This document shows, one piece after another, positions 1-8,214 of a DNA stretch of 34,810 nt (position 1 is its first letter; each line of letters begins with the position of its first letter). This DNA is from an uncultured Oscillospiraceae bacterium. Lineage in GTDB: Bacteria; Bacillota; Clostridia; Oscillospirales; Acutalibacteraceae. Made by a program: the position numbers and the translations under genes. The stretch spans positions 1-34,810 of the forward strand of contig UQDP01000018.1 in NCBI GenBank assembly GCA_900539845.1, read 5' to 3'. The notes beneath the pieces are model-generated. The model did no database searches. It was given only the letters and a program-made list of their open reading frames with translations, and was not told where the DNA came from.

Positions 1-55
1 AACCTGTGACCCTCTGCTTGTAAGGCAGATGCTCTCCCAGCTGAGCTATACTCCC
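1..55 (-). tRNA. tRNA-Val (anticodon UAC), 3' part outside the window
   Basis: Read on the minus strand, the sequence starts GGGAGTA, followed by TA, then a D-arm bounded by GCTC and GAGC. Next comes an anticodon stem TCTGC/GCAGA enclosing the loop CTTACAA, which gives anticodon TAC and decodes valine GUA. The variable region and the start of the T-arm (GTCACAGGTT) run to base 1, so the rest of the T-arm and the acceptor 3' strand lie outside. A minus-strand promoter sits just upstream. Confidence 0.93.
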
Positions 56-67
56 TCGGTGCTATAT

Positions 68-95
68 ATTTTACCACAAATCGCACTAAAGTCAA
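68..95 (-). promoter_or_regulatory. Promoter of the tRNA-Val transcript
   Basis: On the minus strand there is a -35 element TTGACT (90-95), a 16-base spacer and an extended -10 element TGGTAAAAT (TAAAAT at 68-73). It lies 12 bases upstream of the mature tRNA 5' end. Confidence 0.6.
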
Positions 96-124
96 GGGTT
101 TTAAACAAATTTATCTTCGGCGTA

Positions 125-153
125 TTGCGCAAAGCACAAAAATATGGTATTTT
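125..153 (+). promoter_or_regulatory. Putative promoter of the exonuclease III gene
   Basis: TTGCGC (125-130), a 17-base spacer and TATTTT (148-153), with a TG one base before the -10 element (extended -10). The match is moderate, but the position is right, about 20 bases upstream of the ribosome binding site. Confidence 0.4.
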
Positions 154-180
154 TAAAACATCAAAGAAAGGATCGTGGAT

Positions 181-936
181 ATGAAATTTATAAGCTGGAA
201 TGTAAACGGCCTCAGAGCGTGCATGAACAAGGGCTTTGAGCAGTTTTTCAACGAAATAAACGCGGATATATTTTGCATTCAGGAAACGAAATTGCAGGAA
301 GGCCAGATCGACTTCGCGCCGAAAGGTTACCATGCATACTGGAATTACGCGGAAAAGAAAGGCTATTCAGGCACTGCAGTGTTCACAAAGACCGAGCCGC
401 TTTCCGTCAGGCTCGGAATGGGCATTGAGGAACATGACCGTGAGGGCAGACTCATCACGCTTGAATTTGAAGAGTTCTATTTCTGCACGGTCTATGTGCC
501 GAACTCTCAGCGGGAGCTGACAAGGCTTGATTACCGTATGCAGTGGGAAAACGCTTTTCTCGATTATATCAAAACACTCGACCAAAAAAAGCCGGTGATC
601 TACTGCGGTGACCTGAATGTTGCGCACGAGGAGATAGACCTGAAAAATCCGAAGACCAACAGAAGAAACGCCGGCTTCACCGACGAAGAACGCGAAAAAC
701 TGACCTGTGTTTTAAATGCCGGATTTACGGATACATTCAGATATTTTTATCCCGACCGAGAGGGCATATACAGCTGGTGGAGCTACATGTTTAAAGCAAG
801 GGAAAAGAACGCGGGCTGGAGAATTGACTATTTCATCACCTCAAAGCGACTTGACGGCAAGCTGAAAAGCGCCGATATTCTCACAGACATTTACGGCTCC
901 GATCACTGCCCCGTTATGCTGGAAGCGGATATATAA
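181..936 (+). CDS. xth: Exodeoxyribonuclease III (AP endonuclease)
   Basis: DNA repair enzyme of the ExoIII/APE1 family: it cleaves the backbone at abasic sites and degrades duplex DNA from 3' ends, in the cytoplasm with a divalent metal. The protein (251 aa) has the full motif series: WNVNGLRA at the N-terminus, the metal-binding Glu in QETKLQ, the Tyr in VYVPNSQ, the Asp/Asn pair in CGDLNVAHEEIDL, WRIDYF, and the closing catalytic Asp-His in GSDHCPV. Length is normal for the family. A GTG two codons upstream (175) is in frame, but the AGAAAGGA ribosome binding site (165-172) is properly spaced only from the ATG at 181. It stands alone, convergent with the histidine kinase gene, and ends in its own terminator. 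Confidence 0.95.
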   Translation: MKFISWNVNGLRACMNKGFEQFFNEINADIFCIQETKLQEGQIDFAPKGYHAYWNYAEKKGYSGTAVFTKTEPLSVRLGMGIEEHDREGRLITLEFEEFYFCTVYVPNSQRELTRLDYRMQWENAFLDYIKTLDQKKPVIYCGDLNVAHEEIDLKNPKTNRRNAGFTDEEREKLTCVLNAGFTDTFRYFYPDREGIYSWWSYMFKAREKNAGWRIDYFITSKRLDGKLKSADILTDIYGSDHCPVMLEADI

Positions 937-967
937 GCAACATATCTTAACATAAGTTTTTTATTCA

Positions 968-1000
968 AACGCAGCGGTCATTCAATCCGCTGTGTTTTTT
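968..1000 (+). terminator. Intrinsic terminator of xth, overlapping the kinase stop codon
   Basis: A 10-bp stem (968-977 with 987-996, one G-U pair) around a 9-base loop is followed by a T run to 1000. The stop codon of the convergent histidine kinase gene (982-984) lies in the loop, so the two convergent genes share these bases. Confidence 0.8.
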
Positions 1001-2013
1001 CTTAGGAATATAGAAAAAGTGCTGCCGTTTTTATCAGACATAACCTTGATATAGCCCTGTTGTTTATGGATAATATCACGGGTCAGATACAGCCCGATTC
1101 CCACACCCTCAATACCGGCAGAGTATTTTCCCCTGTAGAAGCGTCCAAAAATCTTTGCCTGTTCCTCTTCGGGTATGCCGATCCCGTTATCGGATATATC
1201 CAGCCGCAGATAAGACGGGTACTCGGTAATTTTTAATTCAACAACTCCACCACTTGGCGTATATTTAACAGCATTATCAAGCACATTGGTAATTGCTTCT
1301 GCCGTCCAGTTGAAATCGAGCAGCGCTTCAAAATTCTGCCCGCAGTCAAAGGTAATCGTTATATTTTTCTCTTTTGCCTTGGCATAGACGGTCTTTACTG
1401 CTTGCAGAATAATATTGTTTAAGCTGTTTTTGTCGGGCTTCAGGCTGATCATGCCGCTCTCCAAACGGGACATTTTAATCAGGCTGTTTGTTAAAAAGGT
1501 CAGTTTTTCAAGGGAAGTCTGCAAAGTAGCAATGTATTCGCTGCGCTCCTCATCAGACAATTCTTTGTCATCCAATAGCTGTGCAAAGGTATTTGCCGCC
1601 GCCACTGGCGTTTTGATTTGGTGGGAAACATCGGAAATCAGCGTCTTGATCTGCTCCTTTTCCTTTGCCAGCATTTGATTTTGAGCCGTTAAAATATTGC
1701 GGAGCTTTAGAAGCTGATGTTGCAGACGGGCAGTCAGCGTATCCTCATTTTCAGGAAAAACAATCCGTTCCTGCTGTTCTACCAAAGCCTCTATCAGCAG
1801 CGTGATCTGCTCTAACAAATCATCGTGATAGCGGTTGTGCAGGAAATCGAGCAAAAACAATAAGCCGCATAAAATCGCAAAGGCACAAATGAAAAAAAGC
1901 ATAAGGGCAGAAGTGTTTTCCATAAAAAGCACACCGACAATCGATACCGCCGCTATGACAGTACCTGCAATCAAAATCAGTTTTCGATATATTTCAAAAC
2001 GCTTCATCATCAT
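982..2013 (-). CDS. Sensor histidine kinase, intramembrane-sensing type
   Basis: Membrane sensor kinase (343 aa) of a two-component system. Two hydrophobic helices (about residues 11-31 and 36-58) are joined by a loop of only a few residues, with no extracellular sensor domain. This is the layout of BceS-like kinases, which are known to sense through a partner ABC permease rather than by binding a ligand. HisKA domain: SDVSHQIKTPVAA with phosphorylated His131. HATPase domain: N-box Asn247 in LDNAVKYTP, DNGIG at 275-279 and GVGIGLYL at 303-310. It overlaps the regulator gene by 4 bases (ATGA) and is the last gene of the ABC-regulator-kinase operon. Partnership with the adjacent permease is inferred from layout and co-transcription. 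Confidence 0.88.
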   Translation of the reverse strand: MMMKRFEIYRKLILIAGTVIAAVSIVGVLFMENTSALMLFFICAFAILCGLLFLLDFLHNRYHDDLLEQITLLIEALVEQQERIVFPENEDTLTARLQHQLLKLRNILTAQNQMLAKEKEQIKTLISDVSHQIKTPVAAANTFAQLLDDKELSDEERSEYIATLQTSLEKLTFLTNSLIKMSRLESGMISLKPDKNSLNNIILQAVKTVYAKAKEKNITITFDCGQNFEALLDFNWTAEAITNVLDNAVKYTPSGGVVELKITEYPSYLRLDISDNGIGIPEEEQAKIFGRFYRGKYSAGIEGVGIGLYLTRDIIHKQQGYIKVMSDKNGSTFSIFLRKNTAD

Positions 2014-2675
2014 TCTCCAAAGGTATAGCCCATACCAAATACGGTCACAATGTATTCCTGCTTATCATCGTTTAGTTTCTGCCGCAGCCGCTTAATGTTT
2101 ACACGAATGGTATTTTCATCAACAAAGTTCCCGTCCATATCCCAAAGCTGTTCCAAAAGCATAGCTTTGGTCACAATCCTGCCTCTGTTCTCTATTAAAT
2201 AGCAGAGCAGTTTGTACTCCGTTGCGGTAAGGTGTACTTCTTCTCCGTTCAGCAGAACAAGGCATTTATCTGTATCCACTTCTAAATCTCTATATCGAAT
2301 ACGGGATTTTCCGCCGCCTGTCCGCTTTAAGACAGCTTGTACTTTTTTCCGCAAAACTTCAATCGAAAAGGGCTTGGAAATATAGTCATCACAGCCGGCG
2401 CCGAAGCCCTCCAGCATATCCTGCTCTGTATCGTTCGCAGTTAGAAAAAGGATCGGGATTTCGGAAGTCTCACGGATTTTTTTGCAAAATTTCAATCCGC
2501 TGCCGTCGGACAGGTTAATGTCGAGCAGAAACAGATCATACCTTTGGTTTTGATAGGTCTGCAAGGCTTCCATATAGCCATAAACCGCTGTAACGGTATG
2601 CCCGTCCTTTTCAAGAGCAATGGAAATTCCTTTGCTCAAAATCTTGTCATCTTCCAGTAAAAAGATATTTGCCAT
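2010..2675 (-). CDS. OmpR/PhoB-family response regulator
   Basis: DNA-binding response regulator (221 aa from the preferred start). Receiver domain: acidic pair in LLEDD, phosphoacceptor Asp52 in LLDINLSDGSG, Thr79 and Lys101 in SKPF. It is followed by a winged-helix domain (about 125-221) with LTATEYKLL and the recognition region ENTIRVNIKRLRQKL. The ATG at 2675 gives the typical regulator N-terminus. A GTG 18 bases upstream (2693) is in frame but lies almost on the AGGAAAG ribosome binding site, so it is less likely. It probably receives phosphate from the overlapping kinase gene's product and controls the ABC genes upstream; see the direct repeats near 6024-6042. Confidence 0.92.
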   Translation of the reverse strand: MANIFLLEDDKILSKGISIALEKDGHTVTAVYGYMEALQTYQNQRYDLFLLDINLSDGSGLKFCKKIRETSEIPILFLTANDTEQDMLEGFGAGCDDYISKPFSIEVLRKKVQAVLKRTGGGKSRIRYRDLEVDTDKCLVLLNGEEVHLTATEYKLLCYLIENRGRIVTKAMLLEQLWDMDGNFVDENTIRVNIKRLRQKLNDDKQEYIVTVFGMGYTFGE

Positions 2676-2725
2676 AACCGCAAAGCACGCCACCTTTCCT
2701 CAATATGCAGAATTGCAGGAGCAGA

Positions 2726-2740
2726 CGCAGCAGTGCTGCG
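2726..2740 (-). other. Short hairpin between permease and regulator genes
   Basis: CGCAGC and GCTGCG pair around a 3-base loop in the 80-base gap between the permease stop and the regulator start. No T tract follows. It could be an RNA processing or stability element that lets transporter and regulator be made at different levels. This is weakly supported. Confidence 0.3.
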
Positions 2741-2755
2741 CCCGCCCCGCAAATC

Positions 2756-5302
2756 TTATTCGTTTTCAAAATCGTGCAGCCGTTCTATCACTGTCTCCTT
2801 TGAGATAAACCGATAAACCAAAGACGGAACAGAGAGGCATATTACAAAAATGGCAATGATAAGGCCGACAACGAGCGCCACAGGGTACTCAAACCTTGCA
2901 TAATCTGCAATGCTCGGTACTGCGTCTGCTACCAGCAAAAGGAAAGCATTACCCAAAGTCATAATCAGTATTGTTGAGATAAGCGCATAAAATCCACCTT
3001 CGAGTGTCAAAATCTTTCGGATCTGCTTTTTGGTAGTCCCAATACTTTCCATAATGGCAAATTCATTTTTTCTTGCAATAACGCCGGTAAGCATAACATT
3101 CACAAAGTTGATTAAGCCGATTACGATGAGCAGAATCGCCGCACCGTTACCAAGCAGACCGATGGAAAAATACATCTGATTGAATTCCTCCAACACAGAA
3201 ACAGAGCTTTGAAAATTCCATTCACCGGAAGGCAAAGTATTGTTGATGGCTATAAGTTCGTTATTTACTTTCTGCAACTGATCTGTGCTCTCCATGTCCA
3301 CGCCAATATCGTATAGGATCGCGGTGTCTGTCAACCGCTCCATTCCTGCGTCACTGACATAAATAATATCAGGAACAGCGCCTATCCATTTGCGATGCCC
3401 GATATTGAAGCTATCATCAAGGTCTTTGTAGTTGAACGCTCCTGCCACTTGAAAATCTGCGGACTGCCCATCTGCGTTATCCGAAGTCAAATTTAGAGTT
3501 TTACCAACCAGTGTAGCATTCGGCGCAAAGGTGTCCGTATCCATACCCACAATGACCGTATCGCCGTTTCGGAAAGCCTCCATATCAATCGGCGTAGTAT
3601 GGGTATCGTTATATTGTTCCACAAGTTCATCATCAATGGTTACGACATAGCAGCCATAATCTCCGGCCTTGGCATAGTCCTGCAGCTCTGAAATCATCTG
3701 CTCATAGGGTTTGCCATTTTGATATAACTCCTCGTGCTGCATTTTCAAAAAGCTCTCAAATTCCGAAGCATTAAAGCCGATTTCTGCCCAAGTAATTTTA
3801 CTGGTGAAAATGTTTGCAATCCCGTCAACCTGTGAAAGCTGTTCTATAAAATGCTCATCAAATTGCGGCGTTTCTTCTTCGAGATTTTCAAACCGGCTAA
3901 ACTGTGAATCCGTATAACGAAAATCATATTTCATGTATTTATCAACATAGTTTTCTCCGTTGATACTTCCCAAAACGCCGTTAACACCTAAAATCGTGAC
4001 CGTACCCATAAAAAGGGACAGGAACACAAGCACAGCCCGCTTCTTATCACGGAAAACATTATGGAACGCCATCACAGACAGCTTGCCGCCGTTGGTTGAG
4101 TTCCTGCTTTTCATCTTTTTAGGCGCAAAGTTTTGAAAACGGAGAGCCTCAACAGGAGAAATCTTTGCCGCCGCCTTTGCCGGCGCATTACAAGCCATCC
4201 AAACGGTTACCGCAGAGAAAATAATGGACAGAATAAAGATAGCAGGATGGAAAAATACAACGGCGTCCATACTTGATCTACCCTGTTCATATCCTTGCTG
4301 TAAAAACAACGGGACAAGGGCAAAGGATACCGCCGCAGCTAATACAACGCCGACAGGGATTCCGATACAGGCGAACTTAAAGGCCTGCTTCTTTACAAGC
4401 GATTTAATTTGCTCCTGTGTTGTGCCGATCGTTTTCACCAAACCATAAAAGCGGGTATCTTTTGAAATGGAAATATACAGGACATTATAAATCAAAAGAT
4501 AACCGCTTCCGACAATAAACAGTACCAAAAGAATAACCATTGCGATCACAGAGCCATTGGAAGAACGCATAGAAACCGATCCGTTAAAATACTGATTGTC
4601 ATTTAGAGATACATCTTTTTGAATCTGATAAAAGTCTCCCGGCATTTCATTTAGAGTTAGAGACAAAGTCCCGTTTTCCTGCAAGGTATATCCGGCATTT
4701 TGGCAATAGCTTTCCGACACAAATCCCATTCCCACACCTGTATAGGAACGAAACCAGCCAGACAATGAAAATGTCTTTTGCTGTTCTCCGTCTTTATCAT
4801 AGTAGGATAAGGGTATTTCCATTTGGAGCGTTGGATTCGTAATACCGAGCTGTTCTAGAGCGTCCTCAGACAGCATGATTTCATTTTCCTGCATAGGGTA
4901 AGAGCCGTTGATATTACTGATTGCTTCCTTAAAATGTTGCTCCCATTCTATTCCATCGTAAAACTGAATCACTATGGACGACTCTCTACCCTCCGAATTT
5001 GTCCGGACAGCAGAGCCGACCGTATATCGAGTACCGATTGTTTTCACATAATCCAAAGAACGGATCTGCTGTTCCTGCTCGCCGGTGGGCGCATTTAATG
5101 TGACATCCGCATTAGAGCCTGCTGTACGCACGGCTGATAATTCCATATTCTGAATATAGTTAATGCCCAAACTGAAAACCGTTGTAATCATAAAGGTGGT
5201 AAGGACAACCGCAAGCACCGCGAATGTATTGCGAATACGGTTTGCTTTCATCATTCCTTTTTCCACTTTTTTAATAGCACCTTTGTTTCGGTTAGCGTGC
5301 AT
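2756..5302 (-). CDS. ABC transporter permease with duplicated FtsX domains
   Basis: Large integral membrane permease (848 aa). Each half has an N-terminal helix, a large extracytoplasmic domain (about residues 40-250 and 430-700) and an FtsX-type bundle of three helices, giving about eight membrane helices. Such permeases pair with a MacB/LolD-like ATPase and act on lipophilic peptides, lantibiotics or lipoproteins rather than small solutes. An in-frame start exists further upstream (5368), but the ATG at 5302 is preceded by a strong GGGAGGTG site with 6-base spacing and overlaps the ATPase gene by 11 bases, a sign of translational coupling. Classical BceB has ten helices and one large loop, so this is a Bce-like rather than an exact BceB homologue. 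The substrate is unknown. Confidence 0.85.
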   Translation of the reverse strand: MHANRNKGAIKKVEKGMMKANRIRNTFAVLAVVLTTFMITTVFSLGINYIQNMELSAVRTAGSNADVTLNAPTGEQEQQIRSLDYVKTIGTRYTVGSAVRTNSEGRESSIVIQFYDGIEWEQHFKEAISNINGSYPMQENEIMLSEDALEQLGITNPTLQMEIPLSYYDKDGEQQKTFSLSGWFRSYTGVGMGFVSESYCQNAGYTLQENGTLSLTLNEMPGDFYQIQKDVSLNDNQYFNGSVSMRSSNGSVIAMVILLVLFIVGSGYLLIYNVLYISISKDTRFYGLVKTIGTTQEQIKSLVKKQAFKFACIGIPVGVVLAAAVSFALVPLFLQQGYEQGRSSMDAVVFFHPAIFILSIIFSAVTVWMACNAPAKAAAKISPVEALRFQNFAPKKMKSRNSTNGGKLSVMAFHNVFRDKKRAVLVFLSLFMGTVTILGVNGVLGSINGENYVDKYMKYDFRYTDSQFSRFENLEEETPQFDEHFIEQLSQVDGIANIFTSKITWAEIGFNASEFESFLKMQHEELYQNGKPYEQMISELQDYAKAGDYGCYVVTIDDELVEQYNDTHTTPIDMEAFRNGDTVIVGMDTDTFAPNATLVGKTLNLTSDNADGQSADFQVAGAFNYKDLDDSFNIGHRKWIGAVPDIIYVSDAGMERLTDTAILYDIGVDMESTDQLQKVNNELIAINNTLPSGEWNFQSSVSVLEEFNQMYFSIGLLGNGAAILLIVIGLINFVNVMLTGVIARKNEFAIMESIGTTKKQIRKILTLEGGFYALISTILIMTLGNAFLLLVADAVPSIADYARFEYPVALVVGLIIAIFVICLSVPSLVYRFISKETVIERLHDFENE

Positions 5303-5978
5303 ACTGAACACCTCCCGAAACCACTTTCCCGTCCTCGATGCGGATTGTCCGATCCGCCATCTGTGCAATTTCCTCGTTGTGGGTAATCATAACGGTTGTT
5401 TGATGGAACTGCTTGCTGATAGACTGCATAAGCAAGATGACATCCATACTGGTTTTGGAATCCAAATTTCCTGTCGGTTCATCGGCAAGGATAATCGCAG
5501 GCTTGGTTGCAAGGGCACGGGCGATCGCTGCACGCTGCTGCTGACCGCCGGAGAGATTGTTCGGCATATTTTTCAGCTTTTTTTCCAAACCGAGCGTATG
5601 AATGATCTGCCGGACAAACTCCGTATCGGCTTTCGCTCCGTCAATCTCAATGGGGTACACGATGTTTTCGTACACATTGAGTACGGGAAGCAGATTATAA
5701 TTTTGAAAGACAAAGCCGATATTCCTGCGGCGGAAAATGGTCAGTTCTTCGTCTTTCATTTTCAAAAGCTCTTTTCCGCGGATCGTTACACTGCCGGAAG
5801 TCGGGCGGTCTAATCCGCCGATCATATTAAGAAGCGTAGACTTGCCGCTGCCGGAAGTACCGACCACAGCGACAAATTCGCCCTCGTCCACGGAAATCGA
5901 TACACCGTCCAAAGCGCGGACTTCGTTTTCTCCGCTGCCGTATATCTTTCGTAAATCCTTTGTTTCAAGTATTGCCAT
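5292..5978 (-). CDS. ABC transporter ATP-binding protein, MacB/BceA-like
   Basis: Cytoplasmic ATPase (228 aa) that powers the adjacent permease. Walker A GTSGSGKST, Q-loop FQNYNLLP, signature LSGGQQQR, Walker B ILADEP, and the switch His in MITHNE are all present. The start is set by a GGAGG site 8 bases before the ATG at 5978; an in-frame TTG inside that site (5993) is not credible. It is the first gene of the operon ATPase-permease-regulator-kinase. Base and codon use across this block appear to differ from the D-amino acid operon next door, which fits acquisition as a module, though I have not computed this. Confidence 0.93.
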   Translation of the reverse strand: MAILETKDLRKIYGSGENEVRALDGVSISVDEGEFVAVVGTSGSGKSTLLNMIGGLDRPTSGSVTIRGKELLKMKDEELTIFRRRNIGFVFQNYNLLPVLNVYENIVYPIEIDGAKADTEFVRQIIHTLGLEKKLKNMPNNLSGGQQQRAAIARALATKPAIILADEPTGNLDSKTSMDVILLMQSISKQFHQTTVMITHNEEIAQMADRTIRIEDGKVVSGGVQYAR

Positions 5979-6010
5979 AGCTAAAACCTCCAAATCTGTT
6001 TTGTGATTTC

Positions 6011-6042
6011 AGTATATTATCCGCTTCTTACGATCTTATTAC
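6011..6042 (-). promoter_or_regulatory. Operon promoter with tandem direct repeats (candidate regulator site)
   Basis: On the minus strand two 8-base direct repeats, GTAATAAG (6035-6042) and GTAAGAAG (6024-6031), are offset by 11 bases. They are followed after 7 bases by a -10-like TATACT (6011-6016). OmpR-family regulators typically bind direct repeats spaced about one helical turn, often in place of a -35 element. There is no good -35 box here, as expected for an activator-dependent promoter. Confidence 0.4.
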
Positions 6043-6151
6043 ATTCAGCAAATAAATCGGCAATGTGTATGGACCGTCAGTCTTATATAAAATCTTAGGA
6101 AATAAAAATAAAACTGCTGTTAAAGAATTTATATAAATAATAAATTTTGTA

Positions 6152-6180
6152 TTTACTTTTAGAAAATTTTGTATTAGAAT
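6152..6180 (+). promoter_or_regulatory. Putative promoter of the D-amino acid/5-oxoproline operon
   Basis: TTTACT (6152-6157), a 17-base spacer and TAGAAT (6175-6180). It predicts a transcript starting near 6187 with a leader of about 87 bases before the transaminase start codon. Confidence 0.5.
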
Positions 6181-6190
6181 AAGGTTTAGT

Positions 6191-6229
6191 GGGCAACGGC
6201 GCTATGATCAGCAACGTATGCCCTTTTTT
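6191..6229 (+). terminator. Intrinsic terminator in the operon leader (possible attenuator)
   Basis: GGGCAACG (6191-6198) pairs with CGTATGCCC (6215-6223), with one bulged A, and is followed directly by six T residues (6224-6229). It lies between the putative promoter and the first gene. The only gene upstream is divergent, so this terminator cannot end a plus-strand gene. It is either a conditional attenuator or the end of a very short RNA. Confidence 0.55.
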
Positions 6230-6273
6230 AATAATAATACATATAATAATATAATGAATTGAGGAGTGCTGAT

Positions 6274-7119
6274 ATGGAAAATCTTGGCTATTACAACGGC
6301 GAATACGGGCTTATTGAAGAAATGAAGATACCGATGACGGATCGTGTCTGCTGGTTCGGAGACGGCATTTATGACGCGACTTATTCGCACAATCACAAAA
6401 TTTTTGATCTGCAGGCGCACCTGGACAGATTTTACAGAAGCGCAAAGCTTCTTGATATAAATATGCCGATCGAGAAGGAGGAGCTTGCAAAACTGCTGAA
6501 CGAACTTGTTCCAAAGGTTGACGACGGCGACCAGTTTGTATATATGCAGGTAACGCGCGGCAGCGGACTCAGAAAACATATTTATGAAAAGGATATCAAA
6601 TCAAATCTTTGGATAACACTTACCCCCTGCCCCGTTGCGGACACCTACAAGCCAATAGACGTTATTACATATGAGGACAAACGATTTTTATACTGCAACG
6701 CCAAAACGCTGAACCTGATTCCCTCCTGCCTTGCGGCAACAGCAGCGCAAAGAGCCGGCTGCGATGAGGCGATCTTCCACAGGGGCGATATTGTTACGGA
6801 ATGCGCACATTCCAATGTGTCCATTTTCAAGGACGGAAAAGTAATCACACATCAGCTTGACGATAAAGTGCTTCCCGGCACTGCCCGTCTTAGGCTTCTT
6901 GCCTTTGCCGAAAAGCTCGGCTATGAAACGGAGGAACGCGACTATACACTCAACGAGCTTATGAACGCGGATGAAATCGTTGTGCATTCCACAGGCTCGT
7001 TCTGCATACCCGTTAAAACGGTGGACGGAAAGCCCGTGGGCGGAAAAGCGCCGGAAATGCTGAAAAGGATACAGGACGCGCTCGTTGCTGATTTTGAAGA
7101 GCAGTGCAAGGCAGACTAA
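6274..7119 (+). CDS. dat: D-amino acid transaminase (class IV PLP enzyme)
   Basis: PLP enzyme (281 aa) that moves amino groups between D-amino acids and 2-oxo acids, typically D-Ala + 2-oxoglutarate to pyruvate + D-Glu. PLP Lys144 lies in CNAKTLNL (Lys145 in the Bacillus enzyme). The carboxylate-binding Arg-x-His signature of D-specific members is present as R100-K-H102 after YMQVTRG, with Tyr33 in DGIYDATY. These features argue against branched-chain aminotransferase or aminodeoxychorismate lyase. The GAGGAG site at 6261-6266 selects the ATG at 6274 over an in-frame TTG at 6259. It is the first gene of the operon, and alanine racemase is encoded further along, linking its D-Ala/D-Glu chemistry to L-Ala. 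Confidence 0.87.
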   Translation: MENLGYYNGEYGLIEEMKIPMTDRVCWFGDGIYDATYSHNHKIFDLQAHLDRFYRSAKLLDINMPIEKEELAKLLNELVPKVDDGDQFVYMQVTRGSGLRKHIYEKDIKSNLWITLTPCPVADTYKPIDVITYEDKRFLYCNAKTLNLIPSCLAATAAQRAGCDEAIFHRGDIVTECAHSNVSIFKDGKVITHQLDDKVLPGTARLRLLAFAEKLGYETEERDYTLNELMNADEIVVHSTGSFCIPVKTVDGKPVGGKAPEMLKRIQDALVADFEEQCKAD

Positions 7120-7152
7120 TTGCAATTTCAATTCATTTAAAAGAGGTTAACT

Positions 7153-8214
7153 ATGACGAAAGAGGAACTTACGATTTTTAATGTGGGCTGCAATCTGGAT
7201 ACGCTCATGAACCTTGACCCGAGGGGATACGGCGTTTGCCGCATCCTTTATGACGGCGCGCGCAAATTCACGGGTGAGCCGCTTTCCACAAACGGTGCAA
7301 AAGGACTTATAAAGCACATAAAAAAGGGCAAAAAGGTGTTCATTTTTACGGGATTCGTTCTGCTGCCGTGGGAGGAGGCGGAAACCGACGGCATAATCTC
7401 CTCCTGCATATTTGCGAAATTCATCATGAAAGCCTTTGGGGCAAAGCCTGTTCTTTTGATTCCGAGCCAGTGTGAAAAAGCGGTTAAGGCAATCTCCAAC
7501 GTGCTTGATTTCGCTGTGACGGACGATATTGACGACAAGAGCGAAAACACCGTTACCTATGTGATCTTCACAAAGGAACGCGAGGAAGCGCCCATTCAGG
7601 CAAAGGAAATTCTTTCCCACGGAAAGCCCTGCGCCGCAATAAGCATTGAAGCGCCGGGAAGAAACAAAAACGGATATTACCATAATGCTGTAGGCGTAAA
7701 CACAACAGGCGTTGAGGCAAAATACGACGTGCTGTTTAAAATGTGCCGTGACGCCGGAATCTATAATCTTTCCATAGGAGATCTGGGTAATGAGATAGGC
7801 ATGGCGGCAATCGAAGACCACATCAGAAAATATGTGCCCTATGCCGAAATCGGCGGCTGCAAAGCCGGCAGCGGATTTGGAATACTTGCAGACACGGCTG
7901 CGGACAACATTATCACCGCCACGGTTTCCGACTGGGGCTGCAACGCGCTTATGGCGGCAACGGCGTTTCTGCTGAAGAAGCCCGAGCTTTTCCATGACAC
8001 GGAAGAGCAGTCGGCGGCTATGGACGCTGCTGCGGCGGCAGGCATGCTGGATATGTACGGCAAACCGCGCCCATATATAGACGGCATAGGAAAGAACATA
8101 AATCTGCCGCTCGTAGCTATGATGCGCGCGCTGATAGAATACCCCTCCACAGTTGAGGAAAAAACACGCGAGTGGTTTGAACACACGATTGAAAAGGGAT
8201 ACTTCACACGATGA
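7153..8214 (+). CDS. DUF4392 protein (C-terminal half of D-glutamate cyclase)
   Basis: Cytoplasmic protein (353 aa), recognised as the DUF4392 family, which forms the C-terminal domain of mammalian D-glutamate cyclase (DGLUCY), the enzyme converting D-glutamate to 5-oxo-D-proline. Visible landmarks are the N-terminal FNVGCNLDTLMNLDPRG, a FTGFVLLP segment, APGRNKNGYYHNAVG in the middle, and a glycine-rich IGGCKAGSGFGILADT followed by DWGCNA. No membrane segment or signal peptide is seen. It starts 33 bases after dat behind an AGAGG site and overlaps pxpB by 4 bases (ATGA). The matching N-terminal half (DUF1445) is encoded by a separate gene of the same operon. Whether it is catalytic alone is not known from sequence. 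Confidence 0.8.
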   Translation: MTKEELTIFNVGCNLDTLMNLDPRGYGVCRILYDGARKFTGEPLSTNGAKGLIKHIKKGKKVFIFTGFVLLPWEEAETDGIISSCIFAKFIMKAFGAKPVLLIPSQCEKAVKAISNVLDFAVTDDIDDKSENTVTYVIFTKEREEAPIQAKEILSHGKPCAAISIEAPGRNKNGYYHNAVGVNTTGVEAKYDVLFKMCRDAGIYNLSIGDLGNEIGMAAIEDHIRKYVPYAEIGGCKAGSGFGILADTAADNIITATVSDWGCNALMAATAFLLKKPELFHDTEEQSAAMDAAAAAGMLDMYGKPRPYIDGIGKNINLPLVAMMRALIEYPSTVEEKTREWFEHTIEKGYFTR

